64,000 nt of DNA from Acidobacteriota bacterium (lineage in GTDB: Bacteria; Acidobacteriota; Blastocatellia; UBA7656), in the NCBI GenBank assembly GCA_016201275.1, contig JACQDB010000108.1, positions 1-64,000 on the forward strand, given 5' to 3'. The translations under genes were made by a program, and so were the position numbers. The notes below the pieces were generated by a model. That model was given only the letters and a program-made list of their open reading frames with translations, was not told the origin of the DNA and ran no database searches. How positions within the stretch are numbered: the stretch's first letter is position 1; every line of letters starts with the position of its first letter. This document shows positions 9,301-16,533 of this stretch, piece after piece.

Positions 9301-9483
9301 GGAGGCGCACAGGAGATTAACCTTTGGTGAAGGCACTGGAATCTCGTTGAGCAAAATCTTCGCGCTCTGAAAGGGTGCAGGAGGTTCGCCGTAGCAAACT
9401 CCCTGCGCTCTTTCGGAGTGCGAAATTTATTCTCTGTACTTTTTCCAGTGGCTTCACCAAAGGCTAATCTCCTGTGCGCCTCC
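9301..9483. repeat. Dispersed 183-bp inverted-repeat element, copy 1
   Basis: Forty-base arms at 9301-9340 and 9444-9483 are reverse complements with two mismatches. The right arm includes GGCTAATCTCCTGTGCGCCT. The centre (CGCGCTCTGAAAGGGTGCAGGA...) reappears in a related copy at 46246-46451, and an arm fragment occurs at 20399-20449. It has no coding capacity. It occupies the gap between the amidase gene and the polyketide cassette. Confidence 0.8.
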
Positions 9484-9497
9484 GGCGCGAAAATCTT

Positions 9498-10268
9498 TCA
9501 CCATTCATAAACGCGCCCGATTTCTGCTGCTGCAATCAAAGGATTGTTGAGCGCCTGAAGTTGGGTGATGACCTGTTGGCGATTGCTCGGTTTGATATGC
9601 ACCGCATAAACCTCGACTTCGCGGCGCAGTTTTTGCAAATCTCTGGCCAGCGATTGCGGCGTGAAATGTTTCGACACCGCCGCCAACTCTTCCAATTCAT
9701 TCGGGTACGACACATCTACGAAAAGCGCTTTGAGATTTTTCTGCTCCGCAGCCCGCTGCCATAATTCATCTGTGGTGTAAGTGTCCGCCGAAAAAATAAT
9801 CGTCGCGTGTTCGTCTTCGACAATCATGCCGCAAGCCGGAACGGTGTGATTGACCGGAATCGGCGTGATTCGCAAACCGGCTATGACCACCGGCGTTCGC
9901 GGCTCCAGAGTTTCATAGCGAATCGTCGCGCCTTGTCCGTTGGTCAGTTCGATCAATTCAAAATCCGGCCAGATTTGGTCATTGAAAATAAAATTCTTCA
10001 ACGCATGGATGACTTCTTCTATGCCGTAAATGGTGACCGGCGAATCCAACTCGGTAAAAGCTTCGGCGACAAATACCGGCAGACAGGCAATGTGGTCGTT
10101 GTGCGAATGCGTGATGACGACGTGGCGAATCAAAGACATTTCATCGGGCGTCAAACCAACCGAGATGCTGCCCGCGTCTATGGTCAGGCAGTCATTGATT
10201 AAGAATGTGGTCAGCGTTTGCAACTGACCGCTGGCGTGAACATTGCTTGGCAGAAGTTTGATTCGCAA
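9498..10268 (-). CDS. MBL-fold metallohydrolase, cyclic-nucleotide phosphodiesterase class II-like
   Basis: The 256-residue protein has the zinc-binding THSHNDHIA motif (HxHxDH), a later histidine in PVNHTVPACG and the aspartate in FSADTY, as expected for a binuclear metallo-beta-lactamase fold. The opening RIKLLPSNV and INDCLTIDAGS pattern resembles class II 3',5'-cyclic nucleotide phosphodiesterases. The start is a TTG with a strong GGAAGGAG ten bases upstream. Alternatives are the ATG at 10292, which overlaps the stop of the methyltransferase gene, or one at 10307. It is the last gene of the four-gene polyketide cassette. A cAMP-degrading activity could matter for the CNB-domain protein nearby, but that link is speculation. 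Confidence 0.8.
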   Translation of the reverse strand: MRIKLLPSNVHASGQLQTLTTFLINDCLTIDAGSISVGLTPDEMSLIRHVVITHSHNDHIACLPVFVAEAFTELDSPVTIYGIEEVIHALKNFIFNDQIWPDFELIELTNGQGATIRYETLEPRTPVVIAGLRITPIPVNHTVPACGMIVEDEHATIIFSADTYTTDELWQRAAEQKNLKALFVDVSYPNELEELAAVSKHFTPQSLARDLQKLRREVEVYAVHIKPSNRQQVITQLQALNNPLIAAAEIGRVYEW

Positions 10269-10288
10269 GCTCTGGCTTCTCCTTCCGG

Positions 10289-11032
10289 TCATCGCTTCAC
10301 GGCACATCCCGTATAACCTGTGAGCGTCGAATTGGTAAAGTGAAACGCGAAATCATCGGTCACCACGCCCTTCAGCAGCATTCGCCAGAACGCCTTTTGC
10401 ATGATCTTTGGCGCAAAGCCACGCAGCGTTTCAACGTGCAGTCGCTGACGTTCACACATCAACTGCAACTCTTCAGGCTTGATGAACAGTTGCAGTACGT
10501 GCAAATCTCGCGGCACATTTTTAACGAACCATTCCACCCCTTTAATGATGACAAGCCAGGCCACTATATTGCGATTGAAGGTGTGAAAAAAGAACAACCC
10601 GCCAGGCTTTAAGACGCGAGCGATCTCCGCTATCACCTGGTGCGGCGCTTCTATGTGTTCCAAAAAATCCATAGCGCAAGCCACTTCAAACGAGGCATCG
10701 GCATACGGCATACGATGAGCATCGCCGGTTTGATACTTCACGCTGCCGGTGATGTCGTAACGCCGCGCTACGGCGAGACTGTTTTCTGAAGCGTCCAAGC
10801 CGCTCACCTGAAACCCTTGTTGCGCCAGATCGTTCGATAAAAACCCCGCGCCGCAACCGACATCTAAAACGTGCGCCGCCGCCGTCCCGAAATGCTGGTG
10901 AATCGCTGCGACAATCCACGGATTGCGCGCTCTGGATTCCGCACGCAGCAAAGCAATCGGGTCGTCTTTCGCTTTGTACCAGCGCTCGCCTAGCTCTTGG
11001 TAGATTTCGTTGTTGACGAATTGGCTTTCCAT
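10289..11032 (-). CDS. UbiG-like class I SAM-dependent methyltransferase
   Basis: The 247-residue protein has the Rossmann SAM-binding motif VLDVGCGAGFLS (about residues 55-66), a post-motif acidic end at GLDAS, and MDFLEHIEAP plus ARVLKPGG motifs. Overall it is closest to the UbiG O-methyltransferases. Its start lies inside the coding end of the membrane-protein gene (43-base overlap), so the two are translationally coupled. Given the neighbouring type III polyketide synthase, O-methylation of an alkylresorcinol or alkylpyrone is more likely than a ubiquinone step. No other ubi or men gene is near. Confidence 0.87.
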   Translation of the reverse strand: MESQFVNNEIYQELGERWYKAKDDPIALLRAESRARNPWIVAAIHQHFGTAAAHVLDVGCGAGFLSNDLAQQGFQVSGLDASENSLAVARRYDITGSVKYQTGDAHRMPYADASFEVACAMDFLEHIEAPHQVIAEIARVLKPGGLFFFHTFNRNIVAWLVIIKGVEWFVKNVPRDLHVLQLFIKPEELQLMCERQRLHVETLRGFAPKIMQKAFWRMLLKGVVTDDFAFHFTNSTLTGYTGCAVKR

Positions 11033-11517
11033 ATCACATTCCAGTACAGCAGTTGATAAAAGCCGAACAGCAAGGTCAGCAAACTATTGACTGCAAAAAA
11101 CGTGCCTTCAAACCCTTCGTAGCGTATCCAGCCAAACGCCACGGCGGCGGCATTCGGCGCGTGCAGCGTCGGCCACAAGAGCGCCGCGCTAATCAGCAAC
11201 AAAGGATGCAACACGAACAGCACGGCGTGCAGCCAATGTTCGCCTGCCGGACAGTATGCTTGATGCACCCATTCGTCTTTGGTCACAAACAGACAAGAGA
11301 AAAGGCTCAAGCCCGCGTAGAGCGTAATCGCTCCTGCCGTCGGCGGCACCAATAAAATCACGCTCCAGCACATCAACACGGTAAGCGTGTCAAGCGGATG
11401 CCCCAGCCTTTCCCAACGCGGCAATTTTCTCTGCCAGTGAAAATAGAATTCGTCAAAGAGCATACACAGCATCTGCGCTGCAAACGGAAGCAAGAGATAG
11501 CGCGAAGAGATCATCAT
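10990..11517 (-). CDS. Integral membrane protein of the polyketide cassette
   Basis: The 175-residue protein has about five hydrophobic segments (near residues 5-20, 45-65, 66-82, 95-115, 140-160). Conserved-looking charged and aromatic residues (DEFYFHWQRKLPRWERLGHP) sit in the first loop. Small membrane proteins of this kind accompany type III polyketide synthases and UbiG-like methyltransferases in bacterial phenolic-lipid operons. The start overlaps the synthase stop (ATGA), indicating translational coupling. Its exact role, such as a desaturase-like, scaffold or membrane-insertion function, cannot be told from sequence. Confidence 0.8.
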   Translation of the reverse strand: MMISSRYLLLPFAAQMLCMLFDEFYFHWQRKLPRWERLGHPLDTLTVLMCWSVILLVPPTAGAITLYAGLSLFSCLFVTKDEWVHQAYCPAGEHWLHAVLFVLHPLLLISAALLWPTLHAPNAAAVAFGWIRYEGFEGTFFAVNSLLTLLFGFYQLLYWNVIWKANSSTTKSTKS

Positions 11518-12677
11518 CGTTTTCGGAACAGCGTACCGGCGACGGTCAAGCCGGGACCGAACGCCAGACTCGCAACCATAGTGCCGGGCTGCACTTCTTT
11601 GGCGTCCATCACCTTTGCCCAGATGTGCGGCAAGGTCGCCGAAGACATATTGCCGCGCTCGAATAAGACTTCCCGACTGAGCGCCGTTTGAGTATCGTTC
11701 AAGGCCAGCAATTCCTGCACAGAGTCTATGATTCGCGGGCCGCCGGGATGAATAGCAAAGACGGTTTGCGATTTTACTTCCGCATACGGTTGGCCGCCCT
11801 GGGCGAACAGGCGTTCGAGAAACGGCGGCAAGGCGGCGGCGATTTTATTCGGCACCTCGCGCGATAAAGTCATGCGAAAGCCGTATTCCGACAACCCCCA
11901 GGTCATGTCTTCCAACGAATCGGCAACGCTCTCTTCGCGCACCGCTAGAATTTCAAAGGCCGGTTGCTGAACAACCGACGCAGTTTCTTCTAGGCTCATT
12001 GAGTAGCGTATGTGACCATCGGCGAACAGGCTTTGCACCACCAGTTGTTCGGGCGAATGATTGAGCGGATTGAAATGCAAAGTACACAATTCGGTGTGCA
12101 ATAGATCGGCGCGGCGCGGCACTTCGTCCTGCGGATTGGCGAGCAGTCCGGCGGCCACGCGCAAGGCCGGTATCGCCGCATAACAACCCATGTGATAAAT
12201 GTGCGTGGCGCGGGTTTGTTGATGCCATTGCTTGTTGGTAATCAGGCGTTGGATGGCGCTCGGCGAAGCGTAGCCGGTGCAGGTGACGTGCAGTAAATCG
12301 GCGGGCGGACTATCTTCTTCGCGATAAAATTGTTCGACGACGCGATTGGCGGTGTCGGCAAAAAATTGGTTGCGCGCATCAAGTCCGCGACCTTCGGCGG
12401 CGTCGCTGAGATTGAAGATTTGCATCGCCGCCCACTCGGTATGCAGAAAATCGTTGAGTTCGGAGCGCCGCTGGCCGATGTGCGTAGGCGAACAACTGAA
12501 GCGCCGTATGAGTTTTTCCATGCGCGCTTTCCAACTCGCCTCCACAGGTTCACGCGAAGCGGTTTCAGCCGCTTTGGTGTGCGCTTCGGTCATCCAGTGA
12601 AACACTTGATCCTGAGCGCAATGATAACGCGGCAACTGAAGTTTGAAATTGTACAGCAACGGAGCAGTCTTCATCAT
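11514..12677 (-). CDS. Type III polyketide synthase (chalcone/stilbene synthase family)
   Basis: The 387-residue enzyme has the complete catalytic triad: Cys165 in HMGCYAAIPALR, His310 in IHPGGPRII and Asn343 in RGNMSSATLPHIW. The length is normal for the family. These homodimeric cytoplasmic enzymes extend an acyl-CoA starter with malonyl-CoA and cyclise it to alkylresorcinols, alkylpyrones or related phenolics. The start is the first of two adjacent ATGs, six bases after AAAGGA. It leads a tight operon with the membrane protein, the UbiG-like methyltransferase and the MBL hydrolase, which fits O-methylated phenolic-lipid synthesis. Confidence 0.93.
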   Translation of the reverse strand: MMKTAPLLYNFKLQLPRYHCAQDQVFHWMTEAHTKAAETASREPVEASWKARMEKLIRRFSCSPTHIGQRRSELNDFLHTEWAAMQIFNLSDAAEGRGLDARNQFFADTANRVVEQFYREEDSPPADLLHVTCTGYASPSAIQRLITNKQWHQQTRATHIYHMGCYAAIPALRVAAGLLANPQDEVPRRADLLHTELCTLHFNPLNHSPEQLVVQSLFADGHIRYSMSLEETASVVQQPAFEILAVREESVADSLEDMTWGLSEYGFRMTLSREVPNKIAAALPPFLERLFAQGGQPYAEVKSQTVFAIHPGGPRIIDSVQELLALNDTQTALSREVLFERGNMSSATLPHIWAKVMDAKEVQPGTMVASLAFGPGLTVAGTLFRKR

Positions 12678-13106
12678 CAGCTATCCTTTCCGAGGCCATC
12701 GCGCTGCTATGTAAGGAATAACAATACTCTACTCTGTTCGCCTATGAACACGCCATTGCAAAGCAAAGTCGCAAGGCGGCGTGAGGGCTTGCGGCAAGCG
12801 CCGCCCGAAGGCGGAACGCCAAATTTTCTTTCTCCCATCTTGACCCACTACCCAGGTTCAATCGTCGTTGACAGCTTTAGACCGTAGGGCAAGCTTAGAG
12901 CGATTTTTGTTTGAGATTACGGAAACCTCAAACCCGTTGAGCGGCGGTCACAGACCGTCGCGCGGTCGAAGACCGCTGCTCAACGATAGGGGGGTAGTAC
13001 ACACCTATGAAAACCGCTCTAGAAATACCCAATAAAACCGGGCGATTTTCAGCCCACATCTTTTCTGCAACGCCATCGCTGAAAATCGCCAACCAGATCC
13101 AAGCGT
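12678..13106. other. Gene-free region upstream of the polyketide cassette
   Basis: It holds the promoter side of the type III PKS operon, a GC-rich stem-prone stretch near 12775-12825, and a TA-flanked MITE-like element at 12896-13021. No gene was recognised. Confidence 0.6.
12896..13021. mobile_element. TA-flanked MITE-like element, copy 1 (126 bp)
   Basis: It runs from TAGAGCG to CGCTCTA, with imperfect terminal inverted repeats (AGAGCGNTTT / AAACCGCTCT). Inside are TTTGAGATTACGGAAACCTC, a GTTGAGCGGCGGTC...GACCGCTGCTCAAC stem and one 18-bp unit ending GGTCGAAGA. Longer and diverged relatives are at 52646-52826 and 20477-20578. TA at both ends is the target signature of IS630/Tc1-mariner transposases, so this is probably a non-autonomous derivative. 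No matching transposase is in the window. Confidence 0.75.
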
Positions 13107-16100
13107 TCATTCGCCGCCGATTTTAATGCCGATGCTTTCTAAAAACTTGGTCGGGCGGTCGCCGCCAATCAAGGCGAAGATGTAATCATTGGCCAATCGC
13201 GCCTTCTCTACGCCTTTGCTGTCCATCAACACCACTTCGGTTTCGCTGATCTCTTTGATCTGGGTGCGGAAGAAGACTTTGATTTTACCGGCGTCCATGC
13301 AATCGTAAACATTGATCTTGTTGCCGAGTTTCAAATCGCCTTTGAAATCGCTGCGAATCACCAGCGTCACTTCATTATTGCGCGTGAAGGTGATGTTATC
13401 GCCATCGCGTTTCAAGCCCGTCAGATCAACCGCCGACTCGATTGCCGAATTGCCCGCGCCCACGACGATGCACTTTTTCTTCACGTACTCGTCGGGATCG
13501 GTGAGGCGGTATTTCACTTTGCTGTCTTCGACGGGCGACGAATTCCGCAACGCGAATTTCTCGCCGCATTGGTTGCAGAACTTCTGCACATCGCGGCGCG
13601 GGTTGCCGCACTTGTTGCAGAACTTCGCCAGAACCGGCGGCGGCTGCACCTTGATTTTCAAATCCTCGCCCTTGACGCCGAGCTTCAAAGGGGTGCCGCG
13701 ATTGCCTATGGCGATAATCACTTTGCGAGTTTTGTAGCTGACTTTTTCCTGCAAACTGCCGCGTTCGCATTTGACCGTAAAGATGCCTTTTTCCAGTTTG
13801 ATGTCCTTGCAGCTTTCCTCTTCGTGAATGATGACGTTGTTCTTCATCATGGCATCGAACCAGCCTTGCAGCATATTCTCTTTCTTGTCGCCGACGCCGG
13901 GCAGCGGAATGCCGCCTTTGGTGTCCACGGTGTCCGGTTTGAAAAATACATACTTCCCGGCGGGATAAGTCTGTTGAATCGTAGCGACAATTTTATCTTG
14001 TTCGACGGCCACATAACGCAGGCCGCGTTGTTGCGCCAGCACCGCCGCTGATAAGCCTGCAGGGCCTATGCCGATGATCGCCACATCGTATTCGGCGGCG
14101 CTGTTTGCGCCTTCGCGTTGCAAATCTTCGACGATGCTTTCGACCACCGCGCCGCCTTCATTGATGGCGTTTTTGATGAGCGGCACGCCCGACACATCGC
14201 CGATCAGATAGATGCCTTCGACATTGGTTTTGAAGCGCGTGTCGCGTTCGGGAACTTTGCGCGCCGGAATCACTTTGTTGGTGTTGATGACGATGCAGGA
14301 TTTCGGATTGGTCGGGCATTCTACCTGACAGGCAGTGTCTTCCATGCATTGATCCGGGGCGACCGGCACGGCGATGCCTTCGACGATTTTCAGCACATCG
14401 TGCGGACAAGCCTCTACGCAGGCGTGACAGCCTATGCAGGTTTTCGGGTTGACCAGCGGATACGGATGCGCCGGGCCTTTGGCCTTCAACTTGTCCAAAT
14501 CAATATTGGCGGTCTCCAACCAACTCTCTTTAAGCTTCTCCCATTTGCCCGCCGCTTTGCTGCCTTTGGCGGCTTCGGCGGCGGCTTCCTGTTGGATGTC
14601 AATGCGCGCTTTGAGCAGCGCTTTGCGACGCGACGTGCCGATGATCAAACCGACCAGCGCCAGCGTGGGAAAGGTAAAAACCGCCGCCACCCAACCGTAC
14701 CAGGGAACCGCGCCAAAATCGGAATCAAGCGCCAGCCGGGGCAAATCTTTGTCTTGGCGAATGGCGCTGGCGCTGCCCAACCCTTTGAAGGCGACCAGCA
14801 TTTCACGCCCGTTTTTATTGGTGATTTTTGCTTCATCAACCGAATTCAAAAACTTGCTCACGTCGCGCAGATTCTGCGCCCCCTGGGTCGCGGCGACTTC
14901 GGCGCGGGTCGCCAATTGCCCTTCATTCGGATGTTGTTTGTGACAGGTGATGCAGTTGGCAAGGTTGGCTTTCAAGCCCGTGGTGGGGTCGGTCGTCGCG
15001 TGACATTTCAAACAGGCTTCGCGCAAACTCTTGATGCCTTCGGCGGATTTCGCGTCCAGCCGGTTGTCTTTGTGACAAACGACGCAGGCTTTCTCGTCCG
15101 CCACTTTGCCCAGATAATGAAGGTAATGAAACTGGTCGGTTTTGACGTAGCCTACGGGTTGCACCTTTTCGAGTTTCTGTGGCGTGAAGGCTTGCTGCAA
15201 GTCTTTGGTTTCCCAACGGTCTAAAGCCCTCTGCCAGCGCGCCGCATTCCAGCCCGGCCATTTGAATTCGACGCCAAGTTGCGGCAATCCTACGCTGCCG
15301 CCGCCGTGTGGCACGGCAAGTTTTTCGCCTTTCTTCGGCCCGTCTTCAATCGCGTAGTTACCATTGTGACAATTGACGCACAAACTGTAATTGAGCAAGC
15401 CTTGTGCGCTCGCTCGTCCTTGATGCTCGGTGTGGCATTGATTGCAGGCGGTGACGTTGGCTTTTTGATGACCGGCGATGAGAGTTTGCGGGCTGAAGCC
15501 TTTGGGATTTTGCGACGTAGCGGCAATGGTGCTACCCGCCGTGTTGTGACAATCTATGCACTTGTTCTGCACGCCGCTGATGACGTTGTGACACTCTGTG
15601 CAGGAATTGGCGTTGGGGCGCAGAGCGATGCCGCGTTTGCTTACATCAGTTTTCGCATGAGCATCGGCCACAGGGTCTGGCGCAAAGGTGTTGGGGCGAA
15701 TGAACACAGCAACCAGCGCCAGCACCAAGACCACGCCAGCGCCCCAAACCCAATAGGATTTGCGCCACAATTTTCTGAGGTCGAGCGTCGGTTTCCAATT
15801 GAATTGCGCCTTGCCAATTTTGCGTGCGCCTTTCGGGTGCAACGGCGTTTTTTCCGCCAGCTTGCCTTCTTCGCGTTTGCGTTTCGCCCAAAAAACTTTC
15901 AGCGCCTGTTCATCAGCGCCGTTTAGAAAGGTGGAGAGCCGCCCAGTGCCTTGCAAGCGTTGCGTGCCGCCGGGGGTGACGATGGGCTTGGCATTGCGCG
16001 CCGGAATATTGACCATCAAGGTCTTCATATTTTCTTCGCCGCCATTGCCCGTTGACGGCATCGGGATGTTGGTCTGCGCGATGATCGGCGTGACTTCAAT

Positions 16101-16436
16101 TTCGCGTTCAACCGTCAAGTAGAGCGCCGTGTTGCCATAATTGACTTTCAACAAGAAGGGGCCAATTTGAATCAAGTCGCCTTCGGCAAGCGGCGTGCGT
16201 TCGACCAGTTCGCCGTTCAGCAAAGTGCCGTTGGATTCCGAGAGATTGTTGATCCAGAAATCCTTGCCGATTTGTTTAATGCCCGCGTGCAGGCGCGACA
16301 CTGCCGGATGATTGAGCGCCAGATCGTTTTGAATTAAGCGGCCAATGGTCAGCCCCTCGCTGTCAATGACCAGTTCATCAATGGCGACGACACCATCTTT
16401 GCGTTTGACAATAAATCGGCTCAAAGCTTCGGTCAT
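13107..16436 (-). CDS. FHA - heptaheme cytochrome c - ferredoxin - flavoprotein fusion, membrane-anchored
   Basis: The 1109-residue protein has five parts. (1) An FHA phosphothreonine-binding domain, residues about 8-100, with IGRLIQNDL, VSRLHA and NGTLLNG. (2) A transmembrane helix near 228-246. (3) A domain with seven CxxCH heme motifs (CTECH, CIDCH, CNQCH, CVNCH, CVVCH, CLKCH, CITCH), then a second helix near 590-612. (4) A two-cluster ferredoxin (CIGCHACVEAC and CMEDTACQVEC). (5) A thioredoxin-reductase-like flavoprotein with GIGPAG (FAD) and GAGNSAIES (NAD(P)) and a four-cysteine zinc ribbon (CNKCG, CNQCG) between them. Predicted topology puts FHA, ferredoxin and flavin in the cytoplasm and the hemes in the periplasm. 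It is the last gene of the redox cluster. No ribosome-binding site is obvious. Confidence 0.9.
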   Translation of the reverse strand: MTEALSRFIVKRKDGVVAIDELVIDSEGLTIGRLIQNDLALNHPAVSRLHAGIKQIGKDFWINNLSESNGTLLNGELVERTPLAEGDLIQIGPFLLKVNYGNTALYLTVEREIEVTPIIAQTNIPMPSTGNGGEENMKTLMVNIPARNAKPIVTPGGTQRLQGTGRLSTFLNGADEQALKVFWAKRKREEGKLAEKTPLHPKGARKIGKAQFNWKPTLDLRKLWRKSYWVWGAGVVLVLALVAVFIRPNTFAPDPVADAHAKTDVSKRGIALRPNANSCTECHNVISGVQNKCIDCHNTAGSTIAATSQNPKGFSPQTLIAGHQKANVTACNQCHTEHQGRASAQGLLNYSLCVNCHNGNYAIEDGPKKGEKLAVPHGGGSVGLPQLGVEFKWPGWNAARWQRALDRWETKDLQQAFTPQKLEKVQPVGYVKTDQFHYLHYLGKVADEKACVVCHKDNRLDAKSAEGIKSLREACLKCHATTDPTTGLKANLANCITCHKQHPNEGQLATRAEVAATQGAQNLRDVSKFLNSVDEAKITNKNGREMLVAFKGLGSASAIRQDKDLPRLALDSDFGAVPWYGWVAAVFTFPTLALVGLIIGTSRRKALLKARIDIQQEAAAEAAKGSKAAGKWEKLKESWLETANIDLDKLKAKGPAHPYPLVNPKTCIGCHACVEACPHDVLKIVEGIAVPVAPDQCMEDTACQVECPTNPKSCIVINTNKVIPARKVPERDTRFKTNVEGIYLIGDVSGVPLIKNAINEGGAVVESIVEDLQREGANSAAEYDVAIIGIGPAGLSAAVLAQQRGLRYVAVEQDKIVATIQQTYPAGKYVFFKPDTVDTKGGIPLPGVGDKKENMLQGWFDAMMKNNVIIHEEESCKDIKLEKGIFTVKCERGSLQEKVSYKTRKVIIAIGNRGTPLKLGVKGEDLKIKVQPPPVLAKFCNKCGNPRRDVQKFCNQCGEKFALRNSSPVEDSKVKYRLTDPDEYVKKKCIVVGAGNSAIESAVDLTGLKRDGDNITFTRNNEVTLVIRSDFKGDLKLGNKINVYDCMDAGKIKVFFRTQIKEISETEVVLMDSKGVEKARLANDYIFALIGGDRPTKFLESIGIKIGGE

Positions 16437-16533
16437 AACAATTACTCAAACCAACGCGCAGACTATTTCCCTGCAAACACTCGGTCACTTTTCAGCCCCG
16501 GCGGAGCGCCCGGTCCAGGCGAAAACACGCGCT

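Noticed and set aside
14403-14460. Additional CxxCH-like motif (CIGCH) in the ferredoxin of the FHA fusion
   Set aside because: It is part of the CxxCxxCxxxC ferredoxin pattern in the cytoplasmic domain, not a heme site.
14118-15224. Long plus-strand open frame of 368 residues
   Set aside because: It lies wholly opposite the FHA-heptaheme gene, whose heme motifs and domains are unmistakable. The antisense protein has no recognisable features.
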